Shown here: piece by piece, positions 22,201-32,402 of the stretch
Layout: each line of letters opens with the position of its first letter
How positions within the stretch are numbered: position 1 is the first letter of the stretch
From: Apium graveolens
Lineage: Eukaryota; Streptophyta; Magnoliopsida; Apiales; Apiaceae
Length of the DNA: 64,000 nt
Direction of reading: 5' to 3'
NCBI RefSeq assembly: GCF_009905375.1
Contig: NC_133650.1
Coordinates: 289,094,423 to 289,158,422 of the forward strand
Program-made: the position numbers and the translations under genes
Notes under the pieces: generated by a model
Told to the model about the DNA's origin: nothing
Seen by the model: only the letters and a program-made list of their open reading frames with translations
Databases searched by the model: none

Positions 22201-22862
22201 CTTCTCTTGGATGCTTTCGATATGTTGCTTCTTGGAAGGTGACTTGATATCTTGCAACTTGATTTTATTCTTCCTAGTATAGTATTCTAGGTTTATTCCT
22301 TGTTGCCAAATCCATAGACATATCTTTGTAGCTTGCTAGCTTACAAGCTAAACTACAAGGTTAGCTTCCTTAGCTCACTATTTGCTAGCTAGCTTGGTCA
22401 TCCTATGGTTAGCTCACTATTTGATGAAGTAACCATGGTTACTTCCTTACCATGGTTTAGTTAGTGCGTTACGTTTATTTAATCGTTTACGCGTTTGCTC
22501 GGTTACTTAAACATTCTCCGTAATACTTACTCGTAAATGGTTCACGATGTAACTCCTTTCGTATTTATTCCTTATATTTTTATTTATCCTACTTGAATAT
22601 AAATCCGTGGGATTTTAATCTCGTAATTATATTGTGATTCTTGTAATCCTCGATAAGTCGTAAATACGGTCATTTTTCAAAGTTCGTTTTCTTCGAAAAC
22701 TAATAGCGTTTACATACACTCATTTGGTACGTATAGTCATAATATCAATTCCGAAACTCATTTTCTCATGCACTACATAGTGTGGGCTCAAAAGTTTTTC
22801 CCGGCTGTTAGGGTTACTATTCATTAAACGTTTTACAAGGTCTCAAAATTCGAGTTATTACA
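19244..22862 (-). repeat. D 3' LTR (about 3.6 kb)
   Basis: On the minus strand it begins TGTAATAACTCGAATTTTG at 22862, immediately after the polypurine tract, and ends GGGGCGCCACA at 19244. The same end type (GGGCGTCACA) terminates the C LTR. A TATA box lies at 22182-22189. Nothing inside looks coding; the small plus-strand frames 19686-19895 and 19898-20137 have no protein-like features. Confidence 0.75.
22182..22189 (-). promoter_or_regulatory. TATA box in the D LTR
   Basis: Minus strand AGTAGTATAAATACCCC, a strong TATA box about 675 bp into the LTR, next to a run of nine C. Confidence 0.55.
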
Positions 22863-22875
22863 GTTTTCCCCTCTA
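22863..22875 (-). promoter_or_regulatory. D polypurine tract
   Basis: Minus strand AGAGGGGAAAAC abuts the LTR start TGTAATA. Confidence 0.6.
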
Positions 22876-22895
22876 ACAAGGATTCCGTCCCATAA

Positions 22896-24629
22896 TCAAT
22901 TAGAAAATAAGTGGGGATATCTATTCCTCATTGCGTCTTCCAGTTCCCAAGTTGATTCCCCTATATTTTGATTTCTCCATAAGATCCTAACTAGCTTCAC
23001 AGTTTTGTTCCTCAGCACTTGTTCTTTCTGGTCCATTATCCTTACTGGCTGCTCGATGTAGGTCAGGTCTGGTTGTAAATTTACCTGCTCGTATTCTATT
23101 ACATGTCGTGCATCGACATGGTATTTCCTCAACATGGACACGTGGAACACGTTGTGTACTTGTTGCAAATTAGGAGGCAAGGCGAGCTCGTAAGCTAGAG
23201 GTCCTATTCTCCTCAAAATTTCAAAGGGTCCCATGAATCTGGGACTCAGCTTCCCTTTCTTTCCAAATCTCATCACTCCTTTCCACGGAGATACCTTCAA
23301 TAGTACCGAATCTCCCACTTCATATTCCCTATCTTTCCTGGTCTGATCGGCGTACTTCTTTTGTCTGTCCTGGGCTGTTACCAGTCTTCTCCTGATGAGT
23401 CCTACCATTTCTCTGGTCTGTTGGACTAACTCTGGTCCTAATATCTTGTGTTTTCCAACTTCATTCCAACACAGGGGAAAGGGACATCTTCTCCCGTAGA
23501 GAGCTTCATACGGAGGCATTCCTATGCTAGTGTGATAGCTATTGTTGTAAACAAATTCGATCAGGGGTAAGTGGTCATCCCAATTTCCTTTGAAATCAAT
23601 GGCACACACTCGTAGCATATCTTCAAGGGTATGAATAGTCCTTTCGCTTTGTCCATCAGTCTGGGGGTGGTAAGCGGTACTCTTGTTTAGTCTGGTGCCT
23701 ACACATTCCTGGAAGCTTCTCCAAAATCGGGAATTAAACCTCGGGTCTCTATCTGACACTATGGCTACAGGAACGCCGTGTCTCACTAAAATTTCCTTTA
23801 AGTAAATATCTACCAACTTGTCTACGGTGTATCTTTCGTTAATTGGTAGGAAGTGTGCGGACTTGGTTAGTCTATCAATGATAACCCATATAGCATCATG
23901 ATTGGTCTTTGTCCTTGGTAAGCCTGTCACAAAATCCATGGCTATATGCTCCCATTTCCATTCCGGAATCTCTAGGGGTTGTAATAGTCCACTAGGTCGT
24001 TGATGTTCCGACTTCACTCTCTGGCATGTCAAGCACTTGCTAACCCACTCTGCTACTTCTCTCTTCATGTTAGGCCACCAATAATATTCCTTAAGGTCAC
24101 GGTACATTTTCGTACTTCCTGGGTGGATTGAATATCTAGAGTTGTGCCCTTCATGCAGCAGCTCGTCCTTTAATTCTTGCACATTCGGAATCCAAATCCA
24201 GGACGCATACCTCATGATCCCTTTCTCATCCTTCTCGCATCTCACTTCTTCACCGGTCAATGTCCCTTTTTCCTCACTCATCTTCTTTTCCTGATATACT
24301 CGTATCTTTTCAGTCAGTTCTGGTACTAGCTTAATCTCAAATAATCCTTCCGTTCCCTTACCAGTCACTCTCACGTCAATTTCCATCTTCTCAAATTCCT
24401 TAATCAACTCCTCCGATGTCATTATCATCTTGAGTCTTTCCTTCCTAGTAAGGGCGTCAGCCACCATATTGGCTTTACCCGGGTGATACAAAAGTTCACA
24501 GTCGTAGTCTTTTATCAACTCTAACCATCTCCTCTGTCTCATTTTCAGTTCCTTTTGAGTAAAAATATATTTGAGGCTTTTATGGTCAGTGTAGATCTCG
24601 CATTTCTCACCGTATAGGTAGTTCTCCAA
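22896..24629 (-). pseudogene. D pol 3' part: RNase H end, integrase and chromodomain (open)
   Basis: An uninterrupted 577-codon frame. It starts within RNase H ([12 protein letters not shown] at residues 12-23; ADALTR end). Integrase follows: zinc finger H-H-C-C around residues 159-202 (CLTCQRVK), catalytic triad D232, D293 (VSDRDPRF) and E329 ([11 protein letters not shown]). The last ~55 residues are a chromodomain ([10 protein letters not shown] and [17 protein letters not shown]), thought to steer insertion to heterochromatin. The part is open, but it is separated from RT by a frameshift near 24630 and has no start of its own, so it is scored as part of a broken gene. Confidence 0.9.
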
Positions 24630-25933
24630 ATTTTTAGGGCAAACACTATGGCTGCTAATTCTAGATCATGCGTAGGGTATCTGCTCTCATATTCCTTCAA
24701 TTGCCGAGAGGCATACGCTATAACTTTGCCGTGCTGCATTAGTACACATCCTAATCCTTTAAGCGATGCGTCGCTGTATATTACAAACTCTCCTTTTCCA
24801 TCGGGAAGAGCGAGCACAAGTGCTGACACCAGCCTCCTTTTCAGTTCTTGAAAACTCTCCTCACATTTCTCTGTCCATACAAACTTTTATGTCTTCCGCG
24901 TAAGTCTAGTCAGTGGACCGGCTATCTTAGCAAAGTCATGCACGAATCTTCGGTAATATCCTGCTAAACCCACGAAACTCCTAACCTCTGTTGGGATAGT
25001 TGGTCTTTCCCAATTGGATACCGCCTCTATCTTGGCAGGGTCAACTAAAACTCCTTTGCTACTCACCACATGTCCTAAAAACTGAACTTTTCTCAACCAA
25101 AATTTGCACTTCGAAAACTTGGCATACAATTTCTCATTCCTCAAGATTTCTAAGACTATCCTCAAATCTTCAGCGTGTTCATGCTCTGTCTTTGAGTAGA
25201 TCAGAATATTATCTATAAAAACTATCACACATATATCCAGGTACTTTTTGAACACTCTTTTCATCAAATCCATAAAGGCTGCGGGTGCATTGGTTAACCC
25301 AAACGACATAACTAAGAACTCATAGTGTCCATACCTAGTGCGAAAAGCAGTCTTCGGTATATCTTTCGGTTTGATTTTCAACTGGTGATATCCTGTTCTT
25401 AAATCTATTTTGGAAAAATGTACAGCTCCTTTGAGTTGGTCGAATAGGTCATCAATTCTGGGAAGAGGGTACCTATTCTTTATAGTCAACTTATTCAGCT
25501 CTCGATAGTCTATACATAATCTCATACTGCCGTCCTTTTTCTTTACGAATAGTACTGGCGCTCCCCATGGCGACACACTGGGCCTTATCATTCCATTATC
25601 TAATAACTCTTGTAGTTGAAAAGCTAGTTCTTTCATCTCAACTGGGGCTAGCCTATATGGGGCCTTAGATACTGGTGCCGTTCCTGGTGCTAACTCTATA
25701 GCGAACTCTATTTCTCGGTCAGGTGGTAATCCTGGTAAGTTCTCTGGAAATACATCCTCGAATTCGTTTAATACGGGTATGTCCTCTATATTGGGGACTT
25801 CCTTCTTGGTATCTATCACATAAGCCAAATAGGCCTCATTACCTTTCTTTAACAATCTTTTTGCTTGAAGCATGGTTAGAAATTTTTGGTTCTGTCGTTG
25901 ACCTTTAAACACTACTTCTTTTTCATTCTGCAC
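24630..25933 (-). pseudogene. D pol middle: reverse transcriptase and RNase H, disrupted
   Basis: From 25933 the frame shows [20 protein letters not shown], then [40 protein letters not shown] and [20 protein letters not shown]. The catalytic box reads FIDN where FIDD is expected, so one metal-binding aspartate is lost. A TAA near 24885 separates RT from RNase H ([20 protein letters not shown]), and a frameshift near 24630 cuts RNase H. The stop and the D-to-N change are both compatible with C-to-T/G-to-A transitions. Confidence 0.9.
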
Positions 25934-25941
25934 TCTTATCT

Positions 25942-26286
25942 TTACTTTCTTCCTTCACAATCTATTTGCGCTCCGTTACTGGATAACCAATCCATCCCTA
26001 AGATTACATCAAATTCTCCTAACGCGAATGGGATTAGGTCGACCTCGAAGATCTTCCCTTCTAATTTCAACTTGCATTTAGGGTGTACTTGATCTACAGG
26101 GATTATTTCTCTGTTTTCTATTTCCACTCGCAATGTCTCACGTAAGGGTATGGCATTAAATTTTAACTTTTTAGCAAAATCTTGAGATATAAAAGACTTG
26201 GTTGCTCCAGAATCAAATAGGACATTTGCATCTTCGGAATTTAACAAAAGGGTACCTGCTATCACGTCAGTATTTCAGACAGCATC
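25942..26286 (-). pseudogene. D aspartic protease
   Basis: The frame contains NVLFDSGATKSFIS (catalytic DSG) and FDVILGMDWLSSNGAQIDC, the usual Ty3/gypsy retropepsin hallmarks. It releases mature proteins from the polyprotein. It is bounded upstream by two nonsense codons at the gag-protease junction (about 26275-26292) and downstream by a frameshift at about 25943. Confidence 0.85.
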
Positions 26287-27522
26287 CTAAACAGTCATGT
26301 TGAAGGTCCTAGCAGCTGGGGGTCGGTTGGATGCAGCTTTGCTCATCCCTGAGGCTGGGGGCTTTAACATTGGGAAATCCTTCTTCATGTGTCCTACCTT
26401 TCCATATTGGAAACACGTTACATTGGGTCGGGCGTAGCTGTTGGCAAGGTGTCCGATTTGGTCACATCGGTAACATCTTAGAGGGGCTCTGGTCTGGGTA
26501 CATATTCCAAGGTGTCTCTTCTTACAGGTTTGACACTCTGGGATTGGGGCACGCGGTTGGCTATGAAATGTTACCCTAGATTGTCCGCCGCCCTGGCCAA
26601 CGCTCTCACTCGGGGCCTTTCTGAATCCGGGGCGTCGTACAGGTTGGGACACCGCTCCCCTTACGAACCTGCTCGGAAGGCTCCTATTCCCGGTTCCTAT
26701 TTCTTGACTTCCTATCTTCCTCTTCCTATTTTCCTTTTCTTTCACAATCTGCTCACTATCAGCTTCAACAATTGAGGCTTTCTGTACTAAGGTGGCATAG
26801 TCTGTCAGCTCTAACACTACTACTCGGTTCTATATCCCCTGTTTCAGACCAAGCTGAAACCTTCGCGCTTTCTTTTCTTCGATATTCACAAACTCAGGCA
26901 CAAATCTGGACAACTCAGTAAATTTGGCCTCATATTCTGCCACAGTCATCTTATCCTGTTTCAACTCCAGAAACCTAATCTCCATCAGGGTTTCCATAAA
27001 CCTAGGGAAGTACTTGTCTAAGAACAGTCGGGTAAATCTATCCCATGGAATCACATCATCAGTTTCTAGGTTTCGTTTAGACTCCCACCAGTAGTTAGCT
27101 TCTCCCTTCAGCATGTAAGAAGTGAAAATGGTCTTATGTCATTCCTCAACACCTAGTATCTCGAAGGACTTTTCTATCTCTTTGAGCCAGGCCCGTGCTT
27201 CAACGGTGTCGGCAGATCCTAGAAACTCTGGGGGTTTGAGAGTTTTGAAGGCTCTAAAGGCAGTAGCTGCATTCGGTTGGGCAGCATGGGGCTATGGTGG
27301 AATAGGCTGTTAGTTCATATTTGCTCTTAGCAGTTCCATAAATTCATTCATGGGGTTCCCTCCCTGATAGGTATCCTCAGCCTCTTCTTCTGCATATTCT
27401 TCCTCATCATATTCATTATAGTCTAGGTCTTCTTGACTCTCCTCATTTACTACTGGGTCACCTCGTTGTTGGTTAACAGATTCTGCGGGTCGTGCCCTGG
27501 TTCCTCCTCTACGGGGTGGCAT
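26287..27522 (-). pseudogene. D gag, with internal stops
   Basis: Start at 27522 (MPPRRGGTRARPAES) with an acidic N-terminal segment. The frame is interrupted by stops near 27310, 27135 and 26832. Retrotransposon-gag domain: LKPPEFLGSADTVEARAWL, YMLKGEANYWWES and FLDKYFPRFMETLMEIRFLE. A CCHC knuckle CYRCDQIGHLANSYA lacks its last cysteine (Tyr-Ala instead of Cys), and a second knuckle (CFQYGKVGHMKKDFP) has lost two cysteines. It packages element RNA when intact. Confidence 0.85.
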
Positions 27523-27882
27523 TGTTCTGATAAAGAAAATTGGTCACATAATTATAACAGTCGGGTTATTTTATTCATATGTAAGCATGTAATTTATTAT
27601 TTAACAGGTTTTATAAAGTGCAATAATATAGACATCATTTCTTAATAACTGCTTATATATATATTAATAAGATCTCCCATTTATATCTTGGGGATGAAAC
27701 AACTAGCCGAGTTCATACATGCCTGATTACAATCTATCACTACTAGTTCTGACTACTGAAATGAAAATACATAAGTCGTGTACCCTGAAGGGCTAGGAAC
27801 GCTATCTACTACTAGCTATCCTATCAAAATTGGTGACAAGTCACCCAGCATTCTTCAACGTCTACATCTAGTCATTAGTCTC
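27523..27882. other. D spacer between leader ORF and gag
   Basis: No coding frame or signal seen. Confidence 0.4.
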
Positions 27883-28493
27883 TCAGTCACTATCACTGCG
27901 AGTGAGGTCACGCACCCTCCTCATCGCTCCTGCAATCATCATCTCTGCATCAACTACCGGGATGTATCCTCCCACTGATGTCATCCTCATCTGAACCCTG
28001 GTACGGAGTTCGATTCCATCGATCTCCCTGCGGGCTATGGCTGGGGAAGTAGCTCTGAAATCTCCTGGGTATCCTAGTCGGGTGGCCCTCTCAGCTGTCA
28101 GTGCCTGGCGTAACTCCGCAATGCGAGCAGATGCCGTAGTGATCTCAGCGTTAAGCTGACCCACTATCCAGTCGTGTACGGCTACATGCATGGTTGCCGG
28201 TGGTGGTAGAGGTGAATCTGGGTCGCTAGAGGATATGTCATGGACCTCATGGAACTGTGCGCGTGTCGCCTCCTCATCATCGTCATCAATATAGGACATA
28301 GGGCTCTGGATCCCTGGGGGTGGTGTAGGAGAGCGAATAGCCTGGTGAGGGCTACATCTCTCCATACTACGCCATTAGATACGGGGACAGGAAGCTCAGT
28401 CTCCTCATCTAGGACATCCTCAGTAGGGTCATCGTCTGAATCATCAATGGGTGGGCTCTCTGGCTCGGGAATAGGGTCACACTCATGAATCAT
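27883..28493 (-). pseudogene. D leader ORF upstream of gag, frameshifted
   Basis: The first block (28493 to about 28370) starts MIHECDPIPEPESPPIDDSD and is very acidic. A frameshift near 28360 moves the protein into the frame of 28365-27883, which continues with IRSPTPPPGIQSPMSYIDDD. It ends with a likely short coiled coil (LNAEITTASARIAELRQALT). It fills the space between primer site and gag on the coding strand. I do not recognise a family; it may be an extra gag-like or regulatory leader protein of this chromovirus lineage. Confidence 0.5.
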
Positions 28494-28554
28494 GACATCA
28501 TTAACAGGATCAACCTCCTCCTAGGCTCCACTAGAACCTGACTATAATATATAA

Positions 28555-28595
28555 TAGATGATGTCAAAGAATTATGCCTCAGAAAAATGTCAAAG
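28555..28595 (+). mobile_element. Probable E copia LTR fragment (right part)
   Basis: ATGTCAAAGAATTATGCCTC and the following bases read as copia LTR sequence (compare TTATGCCTCAGAAGAATTAT in the A LTR at about 29659) and may continue the fragment ending at 19243. It is cut at 28596 by the 435-bp repeat. Confidence 0.35.
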
Positions 28596-29465
28596 ATTAC
28601 TGGAGCTAATAATATCATCAACATCTATGATCTGAGTATATCAGAAGATCAGAAGAGTTGAAGGCAGCAGGCAAGAGCAGAATATCAAAGGATGGAAGAT
28701 TTCTGAATATAAAAGTTGGCTCTTTGTCAAGTTATAGGATAGGGATGTTAGCTAGATATCCTAAGCCAGATTTGTTGAAACTAATAGAGGCTCTAACCGA
28801 CACCCCCATCCTAGAAGAATTGGAAATACTTGTGCAAATTAAGAACATAATTGAGAAAGAATCAGACAGCTCAGTCTTTACTTAATTATTGTAAACTGTC
28901 AAATATTCATTGTACAAGTGTTGTATCAGCTTTTGTATCATTTTATTTTCATTCTTTAACTTGGGGTTAGTCTTGTTAACATGCATGAATTTGTAATAAG
29001 CAATCTTCTCACAAATTGGGGGAGATTGTTATTACTGGAGCTAATAATATCATCAACATCTATGATCTGAGTATATCAGAAGATCAGAAGAGTTGAAGGC
29101 AGCAGGCAAGAGCAGAATATCAAAGGATGGAAGATTTCTGAATATAAAAGTTGGCTCTTTGTCAAGTTATAGGATAGGGATGTTAGCTAGATATCCTAAG
29201 CCAGATTTGTTGAAACTAATAGAGGCTCTAACCGACACCCCCATCCTAGAAGAATTGGAAATACTTGTGCAAATTAAGAACATAATTGAGAAAGAATCAG
29301 ACAGCTCAGTCTTTACTTAATTATTGTAAACTGTCAAATATTCATTGTACAAGTGTTGTATCAGCTTTTGTATCATTTTATTTTCATTCTTTAACTTGGG
29401 GTTAGTCTTGTTAACATGCATGAATTTGTAATAAGCAATCTTCTCACAAATTGGGGGAGATTGTT
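28596..29465 (+). repeat. Exact 435-bp tandem duplication ending in a polypurine tract
   Basis: 28596-29030 and 29031-29465 appear identical throughout. Each copy begins ATTACTGGAGC, contains the same 75-codon open segment (SRISKDGRFLNIKVGSLSSY), and ends TTGGGGGAGATTGTT, that is, the copia polypurine tract plus the first four bases of the family A LTR. Only the second copy continues into a full LTR. The open segment looks like the C-terminal end of a family A internal protein; I do not recognise a domain. Confidence 0.9.
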
Positions 29466-29818
29466 GTGCAAGACATGCCTGTATTATAACAAGACTAAGT
29501 CATACTGACAACCCTAAGATTAGTTGTAATGTAACCTTAATCTGTAATTCATACTTGTAACACTTAATATCTGTAAAATGTAAATGGAGCAGACTGGAGC
29601 ATTTTTCTCTAAACAGTGTCAAGCCTAAGAATTCTATTTGGAAGAAGATCAAGAAGATTATGCCTCAGAAGAATTATGAAGAAGCTTGGAGTTGAATAAA
29701 TCTGTTTGGTGTAAAACATTCTAAGTCAAGATCTCTACAAGTCACAAAATTAGTGTTATAGAGAAATCATTCGAGAACTCCAGAATGACCTATCGAGAAG
29801 TCATTTAAATTCCAGAGA

Positions 29819-29928
29819 GTACCGATGGATGAATAACATCTACCCGACGGATGAGCAATATCTACTCGACGGATGAGCAATGTCTACTCGACGGATAAGC
29901 CTTCACTACTCGACAGATAAGCAACATC
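29819..29928 (+). repeat. 22-bp tandem array with (C)GACGGAT in the A LTR
   Basis: Five units of period 22, the clearest being CTACTCGACGGATGAGCAAT; unit edges at 29841, 29863, 29885 and 29907. The family A LTR at 9032 lacks this array. The core TCGACGGAT differs by one base from TCAACGGAT, the dispersed word of element B. Confidence 0.85.
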
Positions 29929-29929
29929 C

Positions 29930-30190
29930 ACCGGGTATAGAGAACTCAGGAATTGCCCATTCGAGAATTCAGAGATATCGACAAGTATACATTTATTAGA
30001 GAACTCTGAGTTATCGATAAGTCAAAATCCATTAGAGAACTCCGAGTTATCAATAAACCAAAATTCACTAGAGAACTCAGAGTTGTCGATAAGTCAAGTC
30101 AACAATGAGGTTTCAGAGATATCGACAAGCCAACATGCCTATCGAGATGTCGAGTTCTCTACAGCTTAACTGGAGATCTCGAAGTGAAGA
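29930..30190 (+). repeat. TCGA(T/C)AAGTC words in the A LTR
   Basis: Units combining AGAGAACTC and TTATCGATAAGTC, spaced by about 36 bp (for example 29966-30105). They lie 200-470 bp upstream of the LTR TATA box. Confidence 0.75.
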
Positions 30191-30394
30191 AATTTCTCTA
30201 AGTACAGAATTGCAGAACAGTTCAATATCCAAGGTTGCAAATCAACAAACAATTCACACAGCTGGATTGACAAGTCTACAAAAAGCAGCTTGAGAGATGT
30301 GCAAGATCAATGGCAAAGATTAACTGACAGAGGAGATTAAAGTAATCACGGGATGCTAAAGATATGCTAAGCCAGAAATGGAAGATTTGCTTTC

Positions 30395-30402
30395 TATAAA
30401 TA
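30395..30402 (+). promoter_or_regulatory. TATA box of the A LTR
   Basis: TTTCTATAAATAGAAAT, with the motif arrays upstream and about 390 bp of R-U5 downstream. Confidence 0.55.
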
Positions 30403-30796
30403 GAAATGACAATTGACAGTTTAGAAAAGCTAATAACATGTTTATTATCCTCTGTGTAAACCAGCAGTTAACTGAGTTATGAAGTTAACACTGGTCCTCT
30501 AGTTAAGTAAGAACAATCAGAATAGAAAATTTGTGTGTTCTCTCTCAAGAAAGAAGCTAAGTTCTAAAATAAGAACTTAGAGATTTTGTAGCAAAATACT
30601 GCTTGATTTTTAATATAAAATTAAGTGAGTTTTGAAGATCTTTGTTTTACATATTTGCATAGCTATTTATGTTTAACATCCATTCTACTAAATCATTAAC
30701 AACTACCAACTGCTAAAGCCTAAGTCGATCGAAAATCAAACATTTAACCCAAAACACATTCACCCCCCCCCCTGTGTTGTATTCATACCTAACAAG

Positions 30797-30808
30797 TGGT
30801 ATCAGAGT
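30797..30808 (+). promoter_or_regulatory. A primer-binding site (initiator tRNA-Met)
   Basis: TGGTATCAGAGT begins two bases after the LTR; it matches the usual TGGTATCAGAGC except for the last base. Confidence 0.85.
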
Positions 30809-30843
30809 AAAATTTGAAAGTAAACAGATTAGATCTTGGAAAA

Positions 30844-32402
30844 ATGAATACACAGAAAATCAGTAGTATCAAGATTCCTCCCTTTGATAAAGCAAATTAC
30901 ACTTTATGGAAAAAGAAAATGTTGTTATTTATAAGAATGGACAATCATCTTTACATTGGTATCCTCAAGAATGGGCCCTTCACTCCTGTAGTTAGAGTTG
31001 AGGAAACCACAGATGGAGATATGGTTATTCCAGATCATTATGCTCCCAAGGATCCTTCTGAGTATACTGAACCTGAAAGAGAGAAAGTTTCCCTAGACAG
31101 TGCTTTACAACTGATACTAGTTGAGTCACTTGACAATGTAATGTATAATAACATTGTCAACTGTGACACTGCTAAACAGATCTGGGAAAAGATTGAAATA
31201 CTCTGTGAAGGAACTGAGGAGGTTAAGTCAAATTAAAGAAGGATATTGATTTCTCAGTATGAGGGTTTTATGGCTAAACCAAAGGAGGGAATTACTGATG
31301 TGTTTGAAAGGTTTAATAAGCTGATAAATGACTTGCTGCTTCATGATAAATTTTATGATGTTGAAGAAGTGAATTTGAAGTTCTTGCTCACTCTCCCTGA
31401 CCATTTGGAACAAAAGATCTCTGCAATCAGAGAAGGAAGGGATTTGAGTAGAATCACACTGGAAGTGCTTTATGGGATTCTGAAAACTTATGAACTTGAA
31501 ATGATTCAAAAGAAATCATTAAAGGCTGGTCAAGGATATGTAATGGATGGCTCAAGTGCACTGATTGTGAATGATGGACATACTTCTAATGATGAGCAAA
31601 GATCCCCAACTCCAGCGATTTCTACAAGTGAGAAAAGAGTCAATGACACTGAAGAGCAAGTCATACTGGAATTGGATAAAGAAGATGAGTTATATACTCT
31701 TGATGAGCTTGATGAGCTAGACAAATCAATGGCTTACTTGGCCAGAAAATTCTCTAATATTAGAGTAAAGAAACCAAGATTTTTCAAGAGCAAAGGACAG
31801 TCCTTCAACAAAGACAGCAGCTGGAAAGGAAAAGGGAAGTACACTCCTGATAGCAAAACTGGCTACAAAACTGGATCTGTTGATAGATCAAAAATAAGGT
31901 GCTTTAACTGTGATGAGTTGGGCCATTTTTCTATAGAATGTAGAAAACCCAAGAAGGCAAAGAAAGACAAAGCCTATCTTGAATTGGAAGCAAAGTATGA
32001 TGCTCTTATAAAGAAGCAACAAGGGAAAGCTTATATTGCTGAGGGCAAGAGCTGGGATGATTCAGATAATGATGAAGATGAAGAAGTCGGAAACTATGCA
32101 TTCATGGCCTTGGAGCAAGGAGATTCTTCATCATCTAAATCACAGGTACCAACTCTTACCACAATTGATTTAAATGTGAGTCAATATAAGGAAACTGTTG
32201 AAAAGATGAGCACAGAAATGTTCCACATTCATACAAGCATGGTTGCTGCAAATGAGGAAGTTAGTAGATTGAAAAAGATCAATGAAAAACTTGAGAGTGA
32301 AAAACAAGAGACTGAATTGTTGCTGGTTGAGTTTGATACTGCTAAGCAAGAAAATGCATACTTAAAGAACAAATTAAAGTGTACAAGTGAAATTGAAGCA
32401 GT
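30844..32402 (+). pseudogene. A gag, N-terminal part
   Basis: Start ATG at 30844 (MNTQKISSIKIPPFDKANYT), a copia-type Gag of the UBN2 family. A TAA at 31234-31236 interrupts it, and the same frame continues with RRILISQYEGFMAKPKEGIT. Nucleic-acid-binding knuckle CFNCDELGHFSIECRK starts at about 31900. After an acidic stretch a coiled coil follows (EVSRLKKINEKLESEKQETE). The frame breaks exactly at the B insertion (32403) and resumes at 45553. Codons beyond 32402 up to the stop at 32446-32448 belong to the B LTR. Confidence 0.85.
32398..32402 (+). repeat. Target-site duplication gcagt, left of B
   Basis: Identical gcagt occurs at 45553-45557 just after the other end of B. Confidence 0.9.

Larger units (their letters stand above)
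19244..28550 (-). mobile_element. D: Tekay/Del-like chromovirus, 5' LTR missing
   Basis: Reading right to left: leader ORF, gag, protease, RT, RNase H, integrase, chromodomain, polypurine tract, 3' LTR. The chromodomain and 3.6-kb LTR place it in the Tekay/Del branch of Ty3/gypsy chromoviruses. On the right it stops within a few bases of where the tRNA-Met primer site should be, so the 5' LTR is deleted. Several nonsense changes and frameshifts make it non-autonomous, though integrase is open. Confidence 0.85.
29462..30794 (+). repeat. A LTR, with internal sequence on both sides
   Basis: TGTTGTGCAAG...ACCTAACA (1333 bp), TG...CA termini. It is preceded by a polypurine tract (TTGGGGGAGAT) and followed after two bases by the tRNA-Met primer site. 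It therefore serves as 3' LTR to the sequence on its left and 5' LTR to A on its right. Confidence 0.85.

Noticed and set aside
28658..29320. Two separate small genes encoding the same 75-residue protein
   Set aside because: They are the two copies of one 435-bp tandem duplication of copia internal 3' sequence, and the frame lacks an ATG.
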